From positions 1-35,010 of the forward strand of contig NZ_MWIO01000039.1 of assembly GCF_004799035.1 (NCBI RefSeq): a stretch of DNA of 35,010 nucleotides. Direction: 5' to 3'. Of this stretch, positions 19,600 to 29,300 are shown one piece after another. Source of the stretch: Rhodanobacter lindaniclasticus. Its GTDB lineage: Bacteria > Pseudomonadota > Gammaproteobacteria > Xanthomonadales > Rhodanobacteraceae. The position numbers were made by a program, and so were the translations under genes. A model generated the notes under the pieces. It was not told the DNA's origin, made no database searches, and saw nothing but the letters and a program-made list of their open reading frames with translations. The first letter of the stretch is position 1, and each line of letters opens with the position of its first letter.

Positions 19600-20256
19600 A
19601 TGAGCGGCTTCCCCGGCTCCCCGCGCATCCTCAAGGGCGGCATCGTGCTGATCGATGCGGCCAGTTCGGCGGTGCGGCGGGTGATCGCGCTGCAGTACAA
19701 CCCCGACTCGCTGACCCGCTCGCTGCAGGTGCAGGGGCTGAGCGCCGACGGCGGCGATCGCTCCGAGGTGCTGCGCCTGAAGGGGCCGCCGGTGGAGACG
19801 CTGAAGCTGGAGGCGGAGATCGACGCCACCGACCAGCTGGAATTCCCGCAGCAGAACGGCGGCGTCACCCAGTCCGGCATCTTCGCCCAGCTGGCCGCGC
19901 TGGAAACCATGGTCTACCCGGGCAGCAGCCAGCTGCGCGCGAACGACGCGCTGGCACAGATCGGCACGCTGGAGATCGTGCCGATGGAGACGCCGCTGGC
20001 GCTGTTCGTGTGGAGCCGCTCGCGCATCCTGCCGGTGCGCGTCACCGAGTTCGGCATTACCGAGGAGGCGTTCGACACCGCGCTGAACCCGATCCGCGCC
20101 AAGGTCAGCCTGGGGCTGCGCGTGCTGTCGGTAAACGACGTGCCGAGCGGACACAAGGCCGCCAGTCTGTTCATGAGCTACCTGCAGCAGAAGGAGCGCC
20201 TGGCCGGCGGTGCCGGCGGCCAGCTGGCCGCGCTCGGCTTGAGCGGCGTGCCGTGA
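19600..20256 (+). CDS. CIS tube-initiator protein (Afp7/gp53-like N-terminal domain)
   Basis: This encodes 218 residues. The segment ILKGGIVLIDAASSAVRRVIALQYNPDSLTRSLQVQG, followed by VETLKLEAEIDATDQLEFPQQ and AQLAALETMVYPGSS, is the signature of the contractile injection system tube N-terminal domain, which in Afp7/Pvc7 is joined to a LysM domain and links baseplate to tube. Here the LysM part is a separate gene (20934), with an M15 peptidase gene between. The start ATG 19600 overlaps a preceding 32-codon frame as ATGA and lacks its own strong ribosome site. The second half (EIVPMETPLALFVWSRSRILPVRVTEFGITEEAFD) is the conserved LysM-adjacent strand region. Confidence 0.88.
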   Translation: MSGFPGSPRILKGGIVLIDAASSAVRRVIALQYNPDSLTRSLQVQGLSADGGDRSEVLRLKGPPVETLKLEAEIDATDQLEFPQQNGGVTQSGIFAQLAALETMVYPGSSQLRANDALAQIGTLEIVPMETPLALFVWSRSRILPVRVTEFGITEEAFDTALNPIRAKVSLGLRVLSVNDVPSGHKAASLFMSYLQQKERLAGGAGGQLAALGLSGVP

Positions 20257-20284
20257 GGATCCTGCGAACACATTGGAGAGCGAC

Positions 20285-20893
20285 ATGCGCATCGAGGAAA
20301 TGATTGCCGCCGTCCAGCAGACGCTCGGGGTCGAGGTGGACGGCAAGGCCGGCCCGCAGACCTGGGGCGCGATCTACGCGCGGCTGGTCGGCAAGAAGAT
20401 CGACCGGATGGAGCCGTCCGCGGCCATTTCGCCGGTGGACGCGCGCAGCGAAAAGGTGATCGCCACGCTGCTGCCGCAGGTGCGCCCGATCGCGCGTGCC
20501 CTAGTGCAGAAAGCCGCGGTCGCCGGGATCACCATCCGCGTGATCAGCGGCCTGCGCAGCTACGAGGAGCAGGCGGCGCTGTATGCGCAGGGGCGCACGG
20601 CGCCGGGCAAGAAGGTGACCAACGCGCGCGCCGGCTACTCCAACCACAACTTCGGCATCGCCTTCGACGTCGGCGTGTTCGAGGGCAACCGCTACCTGCC
20701 GGAGTCCCCCAAGTACAAGGCTGTCGGCGCGCTGGGCATGGACCTGGGGCTGGAGTGGGGCGGCAACTGGAAGACCATCGTCGACCAGCCGCACTTCCAG
20801 TTGCGGCCCGCCTGGGCAGCCGACGAGAGCGAGTCGCAGATGCTGGCCGAACTGCGCTCGCGCAAGGATCACGGCGAGGCGGTGTACGCCTGA
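20285..20893 (+). CDS. M15-family peptidoglycan peptidase with N-terminal peptidoglycan-binding-like segment
   Basis: This encodes 202 residues from ATG 20285 with GGAGAG upstream. Residues 1 to about 40 (EEMIAAVQQTLGVEVDGKAGPQTWGAIYARL) match a peptidoglycan-binding-1-type helix bundle. The rest is an M15C-like zinc peptidase: SGLRSYEEQAALYAQGR, SNHNFGIAFDVG with ligands H121 and D128, and VDQPHFQL with H170. Such enzymes cut peptide cross-links (D-Ala-D-Ala or L-Ala-D-Glu bonds) in cell-wall peptidoglycan. No signal peptide is present, so it must leave the cytoplasm with the particle or after lysis. The position among baseplate genes suggests a wall-piercing enzyme on the particle or a release endolysin. 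Confidence 0.87.
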   Translation: MRIEEMIAAVQQTLGVEVDGKAGPQTWGAIYARLVGKKIDRMEPSAAISPVDARSEKVIATLLPQVRPIARALVQKAAVAGITIRVISGLRSYEEQAALYAQGRTAPGKKVTNARAGYSNHNFGIAFDVGVFEGNRYLPESPKYKAVGALGMDLGLEWGGNWKTIVDQPHFQLRPAWAADESESQMLAELRSRKDHGEAVYA

Positions 20894-20933
20894 CGGAACC
20901 GCAGCGATCGACCCGCCGCCACGGAGATGCCCG

Positions 20934-21254
20934 ATGATGACGAACTTCCCGCCCACCAGCCGCTACGCGCTGACCCCCACCACCAGCCTGGTGCGCGCCG
21001 ACGGCAGCATGGTGACCTACGTGAAGCGCCGCTTCGTGCCGGCGCCGGAAGACTTCGCGCTGCTGCAGTGGCACCGCGTGGTGCAGGGCGAACGGCTGGA
21101 CAACATCGCGGCGCAGTACCTGGGCGATCCCGAGCAGTTCTGGCGCCTGTGCGACGCGAACCGCGCGCTGCGGCCGCAGGAACTGACCGACACGATTGGC
21201 CGGAAGCTGCGCATCACCTTGCCCGAAGGCATTCCGGGGGTGCCAAGTGCTTGA
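20934..21254 (+). CDS. LysM-like baseplate protein
   Basis: This encodes 106 residues from ATG 20934 (or 20937), with ACGGAG upstream. Residues about 47-95 (HRVVQGERLDNIAAQYLGDPEQFWRLCDANRALRPQEL) form a LysM fold with the GDP-x-x-x-W element seen in phage baseplate LysM proteins. In Afp7 the LysM domain is fused behind the tube-initiator domain; here it is free-standing, so the two proteins probably assemble as a complex. The gene's stop overlaps the GTG start of the gpD-like gene by 8 bp. Confidence 0.8.
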   Translation: MMTNFPPTSRYALTPTTSLVRADGSMVTYVKRRFVPAPEDFALLQWHRVVQGERLDNIAAQYLGDPEQFWRLCDANRALRPQELTDTIGRKLRITLPEGIPGVPSA

Positions 21255-22383
21255 GGGCGTGCACCTGACCTTGCTGGTCGGCCCGGTGGTGCCGGTGCCG
21301 GTGCCGCAGTTCGTGCTGGATGCGCTGACCCAGGTCGAGGTGAGCGTGCCGGACGAGGGCGCGGGTGCGTTCACGCTGCAGTTCGCGCTGAGCGTGCGCT
21401 CGCCGTTGCACACGCTGTTCCTGCTCTCGGGTGGCGGCGTGGTGCCGCTGCTGCGGGTGATCGTGGTGGCTACCGTGAGCGGCATGCCGCAGGTGCTGAT
21501 CGACGGCGTGGTCACCAAAACCGAAGTGCTGCCGGGCGCGGACCAGCGCCACACCACCTTGCAGGTCACCGGCGACGACCTCACCACGGTGATGACCAAG
21601 CTGGAGTTCTCCGGCCTGCAGGGTTTGCCGTATCCCGCGATGCCGGCCGAGGCGATCGTGGCCTTGCTGCTGGCGAAGTACGCCTTTCTCGGCATCGTGC
21701 CGCTGGTGATCCCGAGCATCGCGATCGACGTGCCGATCCCGACCAACCGCATCCCGACCCAGCAGGGCAACGACCTGGAGTACATCCGTCTGCTGGCCGA
21801 GCGCGTGGGCTACGTGTTCTATCTCGATCCCGGCCCGGCGCCGGGCATGAGCATCGCGTACTGGGGGCCGAAGGTGAAAGTGGGCGTGCCGCAGCCGGCG
21901 CTCAACGCGGACATGGACGCGGCCAGCAACGTCGACGAACTGAGCTTCAGCTACCACGGCAACGCGCGGCAATTGCCGGTGGTCTACATCCAGAACGAAC
22001 AGACCAAGGTGCCGCTGCCGATTCCGATCCCGGACGTCGGCCCGCTGAATCCGCCGCTTGGCCTGGTCGATCCGCCACCGCAGCAATTCCGACCGCTGCC
22101 GGAGACGGCGAAGTACTCACCGCAGCGCGCGATGCTGCTGGGCATGGCCGAGGCGGCGAAATCGGCCGACACCGTCACCGGCAAGGGCAGCCTCGATGTG
22201 GTGCGCTACGGCCGCGTGCTGAAATCGCGCCAGCTGGTCGGCGTGCGCGGCGTGGGGCCCGCGTTCGACGGGCTGCACTATGTCAGCCAGGTGCGTCACA
22301 CGATCCGGCGCGGCGAGTACAAGCAGAGCTTCGAGCTGTCGCGCAAGGGACTGATCTCCGCCGTGCCGCTGGTGCTGCCATGA
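21247..22383 (+). CDS. Baseplate hub protein (gpD/VgrG N-terminal, gp27-like)
   Basis: This encodes about 378 residues. GTG 21247 is chosen because GGGGGTG lies 4-10 bp upstream and it overlaps the LysM gene's stop; GTG 21259 is a possible alternative. The sequence shows the late-control-D/gp27 pattern: TLQVTGDDLTTVMTKLE, then AMPAEAIVALLLAKYAF, NDLEYIRLLAERVGYVFYLDP, and a closing DGLHYVSQVRHTIRRGEYKQSFELSRKG. Three copies form the hub that connects tube to spike. The following gene encodes the spike OB-fold, so the VgrG-like unit is split over two genes, as in other eCIS clusters. Confidence 0.86.
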   Translation: MLEGVHLTLLVGPVVPVPVPQFVLDALTQVEVSVPDEGAGAFTLQFALSVRSPLHTLFLLSGGGVVPLLRVIVVATVSGMPQVLIDGVVTKTEVLPGADQRHTTLQVTGDDLTTVMTKLEFSGLQGLPYPAMPAEAIVALLLAKYAFLGIVPLVIPSIAIDVPIPTNRIPTQQGNDLEYIRLLAERVGYVFYLDPGPAPGMSIAYWGPKVKVGVPQPALNADMDAASNVDELSFSYHGNARQLPVVYIQNEQTKVPLPIPIPDVGPLNPPLGLVDPPPQQFRPLPETAKYSPQRAMLLGMAEAAKSADTVTGKGSLDVVRYGRVLKSRQLVGVRGVGPAFDGLHYVSQVRHTIRRGEYKQSFELSRKGLISAVPLVLP

Positions 22384-22886
22384 ACAAGTTCTTCGGCAAG
22401 TACCGCGGCACCGTGATCCAGAACGTGGATCCGGAACAGCGCGGTCGCGTCCAGGTGATGGTGCCGGACGTGTCCGGGTTGATTCCGTCGAGCTGGGCAA
22501 TGCCGTGCGTGCCGATCGCCGGCAAGCAGAGCGGCGTGTACGTGGTGCCGCAGATCGGCGCCGGCGTGTGGATCGAGTTCGAGCAGGGCGACCCGGATTA
22601 TCCGGTCTGGGTCGGCGGCTTCTGGGGCAGCGCGGCGGAAGTGCCGGCGCTGGCATTGGCCGGCAACCCGGCCAGCCCCAGCGTGGTGCTGCAGTCGGGG
22701 CTGCAGAACACGCTATCGATCAGCGACGTGCCGGGGCCGGCCGGCGGCATCCTGCTGAAGAGCGTTACCGGCGCGATGATCATGGTCAACGAGGTCGGCA
22801 TCACGATCTCCAACGGCCAGGGCGCCACCATCGTGCTCGCGGGGCCGACCGTGACGGTCAACAACGGCGCGCTGGTGGTCACCTGA
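22380..22886 (+). CDS. Spike protein (gp5/baseplate V OB-fold, VgrG C-terminal-like)
   Basis: This encodes 168 residues starting MNKFFGKYRGTVIQNVDPEQRGRVQVMVPDV, the classic gp5/gpV OB-fold signature, with PQIGAGVWIEFEQGDPDYPVWVGGFWG following. From about residue 115 the sequence changes to short alternating strands (GGILLKSVTGAMIMVNEVGITISNGQGATIVLAGPTVTVNNG), which would trimerise into a beta-helical needle. It overlaps the hub gene as ATGA. The PAAR-like tip follows, completing the hub-spike-tip set. Confidence 0.92.
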   Translation: MNKFFGKYRGTVIQNVDPEQRGRVQVMVPDVSGLIPSSWAMPCVPIAGKQSGVYVVPQIGAGVWIEFEQGDPDYPVWVGGFWGSAAEVPALALAGNPASPSVVLQSGLQNTLSISDVPGPAGGILLKSVTGAMIMVNEVGITISNGQGATIVLAGPTVTVNNGALVVT

Positions 22887-22897
22887 GGGAGATGATG

Positions 22898-23221
22898 ATG
22901 CCGGGTTTCCTCATCCATGTCGGCGCCAGCGTGCTCTGTTCGCACGGCGGCCAGGCGCAGGCCACCGCCCCGAATCCGCGCGTCACGGTGAGCGGCCAGC
23001 CCACGGTGACGATCGCCGCGCCCTGGCTGGTCGCCGGCTGCGCGCTTCCGCCACCCACGGCGGCGAACGGGCCGTGCATCAGCGCGCAGTTCGTCACCGC
23101 CGCCACCCGCGTCACTTCCAACGGCCAGCCGCTGCTGCTCATCGACAGCCAGGCGATCTGCGCGCCGACCGGCACGCCGCTCGCGATCGTCGCCAGTCAG
23201 ACCCGCGTCACCGCGATGTGA
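22898..23221 (+). CDS. PAAR-like spike tip protein
   Basis: This encodes about 107 residues. Three ATGs in a row (22892, 22895, 22898) are in frame; the GGGAG at 22887-22891 best fits 22898, and the start is otherwise uncertain by two residues. The segment MPGFLIHVGASVLCSHGGQAQATAPNPRVTVSGQPTVT, then a GCALPPPTAANGPCISAQF block with VTSNGQPLLLIDSQAICAPTGTPL, matches the eCIS PAAR-like tips. Cysteine and histidine residues (C14, H16 and two later cysteines) could hold a metal ion at the point of the spike. A tip this small has no fused toxin domain. Confidence 0.85.
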   Translation: MPGFLIHVGASVLCSHGGQAQATAPNPRVTVSGQPTVTIAAPWLVAGCALPPPTAANGPCISAQFVTAATRVTSNGQPLLLIDSQAICAPTGTPLAIVASQTRVTAM

Positions 23222-23231
23222 GGACGCCACG

Positions 23232-23591
23232 ATGAACATCGACTATCCCTTCCATTTCGACCCGCGCGGGCGCACCGCGGAGACCGGCGACGACGAGCAC
23301 GTGCGCGACATGATCGAGCAGCTGCTGTTCACCAGCCCCGGCGAGCGGGTGAACCGGCCGGACTTCGGCAGCGGCCTGCTGCAGCTGGTGTTCGCGCCGA
23401 ACAGCCCGGAACTGGCCGCCGCGCTGCAGTTCACCCTGCAGGCAGCGCTGCAGCGCTGGCTGGGCGACGTGATCGACGTGGGCAGGCTGGAAGTGAGCAG
23501 CGAGGACGCCACCTTGCGCGTCGACCTCAGCTACACCGTGCGCGCCAGCGGCGACATGCGCAGCGACAGCTTCGTGCGGAGCCTTCCATGA
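23232..23591 (+). CDS. Baseplate wedge protein gp25/gpW family (Afp9-like)
   Basis: This encodes 119 residues. The segments DDEHVRDMIEQLLFTSPGERVNRPDFGSGLLQLVFAPNS and DVGRLEVSSEDATLRVDLSYTV are the gpW/gp25 (TssE-like) lysozyme-fold pattern without catalytic residues. The protein nucleates sheath assembly on the baseplate wedge. A ribosome site (GAGGACGCC) lies 5-11 bp before ATG 23232, and the stop overlaps the next start as ATGA. Confidence 0.93.
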   Translation: MNIDYPFHFDPRGRTAETGDDEHVRDMIEQLLFTSPGERVNRPDFGSGLLQLVFAPNSPELAAALQFTLQAALQRWLGDVIDVGRLEVSSEDATLRVDLSYTVRASGDMRSDSFVRSLP

Positions 23592-26323
23592 GCACCGCGC
23601 ACGAGACGGCGCGCCTCGGCGCCATCGGCTGCGCGCCGCTGCCGGCCTGCAGCGTGCCTGCGCGGCGCGACAAGCTGCGCCAGGCCGGCACGCTCAACGG
23701 CATCGACTACGTCGAGGTCGGCGACGACGGCACCAGCCTGTGCGTGCACCTGTTCGGCGACGTCCCGCAAGGATTGGGTGTGGCGAACGTGCGCATCAGC
23801 GGCGGCGAGCGCATCACCGACCTGCGCGTGCGCGGCGTGAACCCCGAGCTGGAGCCGGAGCTGCACGACGACGCCTGCCTCCGTGTGCTGCTCGATCGCG
23901 AAGGCGACCACACGGCGTACTGCCTGTGCCTGGTGGACGCGGCCTCCGGCGAGGACCCGGCCAGCTGGCTGGCCTATCCCGGCTTCGATCCGCGCTACGC
24001 CTGCGCCACGCTGCATTTCCGGCTGGATTGCGCCAGGACGCTGGACTGCGCCGACGAGGCGCCGTGCGTACAACCGCCGTCGCCCGCGCCGGAGATCAAC
24101 TACCTGGCGAAGGACTACGCCAGCTTCCGCCAGCTGTTCCTCGACCGCCTCGCGCTGGACATGCCGGCATGGACCGAGCGCCACGTGCCGGACCTCGGCA
24201 TCGCGCTGGTGGAAGCGCTGGCGTATACCGCCGACCAGCTCAGCTACTACCAGGACGCGGTCGCCACCGAGGCCTACCTGGGCACCGCGCGCAAGCGCAT
24301 CTCGGTGCGCCGGCATGCGCGGCTGGTGGACTACCGCATGCACGAGGGCTGCAACGCGCGCGCCTTCGTCACGCTGGCCTCGAGCAACGACCTGAGTCTC
24401 GAGCTGGACAACCTGCTGTTGCTGGTGCCGCCGCCGGGGCCGGCGCATCCGCCGCCGGGTCTCATCGACGCGGACCAGCTCGCGGCGGCGCGGGCGGCGG
24501 GTGCGCTGATCTACGAGCCGATGCCGCTGGATGGCATGACCCACATCGACGTGATCGTCGCGCACAGCGCGATCCGCCTGCACAGCTGGGGCGGCGAGCT
24601 GTGCTGCCTGCCGCGCGGCAGCACGCGCGCCACCCTGGTCGATGCGCTGCCCGCGCCGGCAGCGCCGCCCGTGGTGCTGCTAGCGACCACGGATGCGGCC
24701 GTCACGCCGGCGCGTGCGCTGAAGCTCGCCGTCGGCGACCTGCTGATCTTCGAGGAAGTGCTGGGCCCGCAGACCGGCAACCCGGCTGATGCCGATCCCG
24801 CGCACCGGCATGCCGTACGCCTCACGGCCGTCCAGACGTCCGTCGATCCGCTGGACGGCACGCTGTTGCTGGAAGTCGCCTGGGATCCCTGCGACGCCTT
24901 GCCGTTCGACCTGTGCCTGTCGGTGCGCACGCCGGCACCGGATTGCGCCTGGCTGCACGACGTCAGCCTGGCGCGCGGCAATGTGCTGCTGGTCGACCAC
25001 GGCGAGCACATACGCGGGCAATGCGCTTCTTCGGCGATCTGCACGCCGACCGGCAGCGATGGCGACTACCCCGGCCTCGCCGCCGCGCTCGCCGCGATGC
25101 CGGATGCCTGCACGCGCTGCGGCACGCTGGCCGAGGATTGCTGGCTGGTGCCGGGCGACACGCACTACGGCTGCTGCCGTTGCGACGGCGCGGTGCCCGA
25201 CGTGCGCCGTCCGCCGTCCGACACCGGCCACGTGCTGCCGGACACGCCGCTGACCTGGGCCGAGCCGCTGCCGCCGCACGCGCCGGTGTGCCGGCTGCTG
25301 GCGCGCGACCCGCGCCTCGCGCTGCCGCAGCTCGCCGTCTACGGCGGTGCGCTGGCCGACGTGCTGGTGGCCGGCACGCCCGACCCGCGCTGGCGCTGGT
25401 TGCCGCAGTACGACCTGCTGGCCAGCGGCCCGGATGACCGCCACGTCGTGGTCGAGATCGACGACGACGGCGCCGCACACCTGCGCTTCGGCGACGGCGT
25501 GCTCGGCGCGCAGCCGCAGGCCGGCGACTTCTTCCGCGCCGCCTCGCGCATCGGCAACGGCCCGGCCGGCAACGTGGGCCGTGACAGCATCGTGTGGCTG
25601 GCGCTGAAGTCCGGTGTGCTCTCCGCCGACCTGGTGCCGCGCAATCCGCTGCCGGCCAGCGGCGGCACCGCGCCGGAAAGCCTGGCCGAGGTGAAGCGGT
25701 ATGCGCCGGGCGCGTTCCGCGCGAAGCCACTGCGCGCGATCGTCGCCGACGACTACGCGAGCTTCGCCGCGCGCGCGCCGGAACTGCAGGGCGCCGCCGC
25801 CGCGCTGGCATGGAGCGGCAGCTGGTACGCCGCCGACGTGGCGCTCGATCCGCGGGGCCGCGAAGACCTGCCGGCCGCTCTGGCGCGGCGCATCCGCGCG
25901 CAGCTGGAGCGCTACCGCCGCATCGGCCACGACGTCGAGGTGCACGCCGCGCGCTACGTGCCGCTGCGCATCGCGCTGAACGTCTGCGTGCGGCCGGACT
26001 TCCTCCTCGCCCACGTCGAGGCCACGCTGCGCGACCGCTTCGGCGCCGGCCTGCGCCACGACGGCACGCCCGGCTTCTTCCATCCGGACCGGCTCAAGCT
26101 GGGCGCGCCGGTATTCGCCAGCGCGCTGCTGGCCGAGGCGCAGGCGATCGCCGGCGTGGCCCACGTCGAGGTGTCGTGCCTGGCGCGCGCCGACGACGCG
26201 GCCGACAGCGTGCCCGCCGACGGCGTGCTGCATCTGGCCGCGCGCGAGATCGCCCAGGTCGACAACGACCCGGACCATCCCGATCACGGCAGCATCCGCT
26301 TCACGCTGGGAGGTGGCCGATGA
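23588..26323 (+). CDS. Baseplate J-like wedge protein 1 (Afp11-like) with cysteine-rich insert
   Basis: This encodes 911 residues. The segments EINYLAKDYASFRQLFLDRLALDMPAWTERHVPDLGIALVEALAYTADQLSYYQDAVATEAYL and the C-terminal gpJ core (LRFGDGVLGAQPQAGDFFRAASRIGNGPAGNVGRDSI, then a region ending FTLGGGR) identify the putative baseplate-assembly family related to T4 gp6 and phage Mu/P2 gpJ. Copies form the wedge ring that contacts sheath and hub. An unusual insert near residues 500-535 carries C508, C511, C518, C529, C530 and C532, a likely metal-binding module. The start and stop overlap the neighbouring genes as ATGA. Confidence 0.88.
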   Translation: MSTAHETARLGAIGCAPLPACSVPARRDKLRQAGTLNGIDYVEVGDDGTSLCVHLFGDVPQGLGVANVRISGGERITDLRVRGVNPELEPELHDDACLRVLLDREGDHTAYCLCLVDAASGEDPASWLAYPGFDPRYACATLHFRLDCARTLDCADEAPCVQPPSPAPEINYLAKDYASFRQLFLDRLALDMPAWTERHVPDLGIALVEALAYTADQLSYYQDAVATEAYLGTARKRISVRRHARLVDYRMHEGCNARAFVTLASSNDLSLELDNLLLLVPPPGPAHPPPGLIDADQLAAARAAGALIYEPMPLDGMTHIDVIVAHSAIRLHSWGGELCCLPRGSTRATLVDALPAPAAPPVVLLATTDAAVTPARALKLAVGDLLIFEEVLGPQTGNPADADPAHRHAVRLTAVQTSVDPLDGTLLLEVAWDPCDALPFDLCLSVRTPAPDCAWLHDVSLARGNVLLVDHGEHIRGQCASSAICTPTGSDGDYPGLAAALAAMPDACTRCGTLAEDCWLVPGDTHYGCCRCDGAVPDVRRPPSDTGHVLPDTPLTWAEPLPPHAPVCRLLARDPRLALPQLAVYGGALADVLVAGTPDPRWRWLPQYDLLASGPDDRHVVVEIDDDGAAHLRFGDGVLGAQPQAGDFFRAASRIGNGPAGNVGRDSIVWLALKSGVLSADLVPRNPLPASGGTAPESLAEVKRYAPGAFRAKPLRAIVADDYASFAARAPELQGAAAALAWSGSWYAADVALDPRGREDLPAALARRIRAQLERYRRIGHDVEVHAARYVPLRIALNVCVRPDFLLAHVEATLRDRFGAGLRHDGTPGFFHPDRLKLGAPVFASALLAEAQAIAGVAHVEVSCLARADDAADSVPADGVLHLAAREIAQVDNDPDHPDHGSIRFTLGGGR

Positions 26324-29300
26324 GCTGTTGCAGCGCCTGTGGCAAACACGCCTGCGCCTGCGGTTGCGGCGCGATCGCCGGCACGCCGTTGCCGCTGTAC
26401 AACCGGCCGGGGCTGGACGCTCTGGCTTACCGCGTCGGCCGCTACGCCGATTTCCGCGCCACCATGCAGGCCGATCTCAGCGACGCCGCCTTGCCGGCAC
26501 TGGCCGGGCTGCGCACGCGCGAGGCCGACGACCCGGCGATGGCCTTGCTCGACGCCTGGGCGGTGGGCGCCGACGTGCTGAGCTTCTACACCGAGCGCAT
26601 CGCCAACGAAGCCTACCTGCGCACCGCCACCGAGCGCCGTTCGGTGCTGGAACTGGCGCGGCTGGTCGACTACCGATTGCGTCCCGGCGTGGCCGCCAGC
26701 GTCTACCTCGCCTATACGGTGGAAAAGGATTCGCCGCCGGTGACGATTCCTGCCGGCGCGCGCGCGCAGTCGGTGCCCGCGCCCGGCGAGCAGATGCAGA
26801 CCTTCGAGACCGCCGAGCCGCTGGAGGCGCGCTGCGAGTGGAACGCGCTCAAGCCGCGGCTGACGCGGCCGCAGGACATCACGCTGGACAACGTCGCCAC
26901 GCTGGACGCGCTGTGGATCGCCAGCACGGCCACCGGCCTGAAGCCGAACGATCGGCTGCTGTTCCTGTTCGGCGAGCTGCCCGACGGCGTGCCGGCGCTG
27001 CGCCTGGTGCAGTCGGTCGAGGTGCAGCCGCAGAGCGGGCGCAGCAAGCTGCTGCTGCAGCCGTTCGGCGCATTGCAGGGGCAGATCGTCGCTGCGGCGA
27101 AAGTGGCGCTCGCCGCATGGTCCGGCGCAACGTCATTGCGCGACAGGATCGAAAGGCTCTACCGCGGCTTGCTGCTCGGCGGCGGCGACGTCGGCAGCGT
27201 CAACCGTCTGCTGGGGAGCTTCGGCCTGGAGGTGGGGAACCTCGCCGGCGGCCCGGCGGCGGCACAGGCTTTCCTGCTGGCCGTGGTGAAGGCTTTTGGC
27301 GGCGACGGCGCGGTCAGCCCGCCGCCGGCGGGCGGCTTCGGTGCGCTGTTCGGCGCGTTGACGCGGCAAGCCACGCTGCAGCCGGCCAACAGCTTGCGCC
27401 TGCAACGCAGCGTCGCCGCGGCGCTCGGCCAGGCCAGCGATGCGCGACCGCAACTGCTGCTGAAATTCGCGCCGCAGCTGCACGACAGCTTCTACCGTGC
27501 CTGGACCAGCGTGCCGCAGGGCGAGCCTTCGCCGACCCTGAACGGCGTGTACGCGCTGCGCCTGACCGCGCCGCTATTCGGCTACAACGCGCCGCGCATC
27601 ATGGGGCTGGGACTGAATGACGACCCCGCCACCAAGGGCACCGTGCCCTACGTCTCCAAACCCGACGGCGACTGGGATGCCATCGCCGACGGCGGCGAGG
27701 AGAACGACCTTGTGCAGCTCGACAACGCCTACGACGGCGTGCAGGCGGGCAGCTTCCTGCTGATCCAGTCGGGGCGCTACGGCCCACCCGTCGTCGCCCA
27801 GGCCAGGCGCGTGCAGGTGCATCCGCGCAGTGCCTACGGCATCAGCGGCAAGACCACCGGGATCGAATTGGTCACGCCGGACGCGGACACGTCCGTGTGG
27901 CAGGCGCCGAGCATGTCGACCCTGCGTGCCACCCAGGTCCATGCCCAAAGCGAATCGCTGCCGCTGGCCGAACTGGCGATCGCCGACGAGATCGGTGTGC
28001 TCGCGGCCGACGGCGGCGCGCGCAGCACCGGCGACAGCGCCACCCGCCTCACCCTCGACGGCGCGGTGGATGGCCTCAAGGCCGGGCGCTGGGTGATCGT
28101 GGAAGGCCGGCGCAGCGACGTGCCGGGCACCGACGCGGTGAGCGCGGCGGAGCTGGTGATGCTGTCCGCGGTGGAGCAGGGCGTGGATGCGAACCTGCCC
28201 GGCGACGCCGTGCACAGCACCCTGGTGTTCGCCGATGCGGGCCTGGCCTATCGCTACGCGCGCGACACGGTTTCCATCCATGCGAACGTGGTGCGCGCCA
28301 CCCACGGCGAGAGCCGCCGCGAGGTGCTGGGCAGCGGCAGCGGCGCGGCGTCGATGCAGGCGTTCGTGCTGAAGCAGCCGCCGCTGACCTGGGTGTCCGC
28401 CGCCAGCGTGGACGGCGTGCAGAGCACGCTCACGCTGCGCGTGAACGACCTGCAATGGCACGAGACGCGCAACCTCGCCTTCGTCGGCGCGAACGACCGC
28501 CACTTCGTCACAGCCACCGATGACGACGGCAAGACCACCGTGCAGTTCGGCGACGGCGTGCACGGCGCACGCCTGCCCACCGGCGTGGAAAACGTCGTGG
28601 CGACGTATCGCAACGGCATCGGCACGCCGGGCAACGTGCGCGCGGGGCAGGTCAGCCTGCTGGCGACGCGGCCGCTGGGCGTGAAGGAAGTGATCAACCC
28701 GCTGCGCGCCTCCGGCGGGGCCGTTGCGGAGACGCGCGACCAGGCGCGAGGCAACGTGCCGCTGGCGGTGCTGGCGCTGGACCGGCTGGTCTCGGTGGCG
28801 GACTACGCCGACTTCGCGCGCAGCTTCGGCGGCGTGGGCAAGGCGGTGGCGGTCAAGCTGGGCGGCCTGGTGCAGGTGACCATCGCCGGCGCCGCCGACG
28901 CGCCGATCGACCCGACTTCCGATCTTTACCGCAACCTGTTGCAGGCGCTGCGCCGCTACGGCGACCCGTCGCTGCCGGTGCGGCTTGACGTGCGCGAACT
29001 GCTGGCGCTGACCGTGAGCGCGAAGGTGGGGCTGCTGCCGGACTTCGCCTGGGAGTCGGTCGAGCCGGCGCTTCGCGCGGCGCTGCTGGATGCGTTCGGC
29101 TTCGAGCGGCGCGCGCTGGCGCAGAGCGTGTACCTCAGCGAACTGGTCGCCTGCATGCAGGCGGTGCGCGGCGTGGCCTGGGTCGACGTGGACGCGTTCG
29201 GCAGCCTCGACGAGGCGACCCTGCTGGCCGGCTTCGGCGTGGGCGGCGACAAGCAGGATGACGGCGTTGCGTTGATGAGCCACGCGGCCGCCGCGGACGT

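Noticed and set aside
19505-19603. 32-codon frame as a true gene
   Set aside because: It is covered by GC-rich repeats and hairpins, and its amino acid sequence has no recognisable feature. It is reported as a curious junction only.
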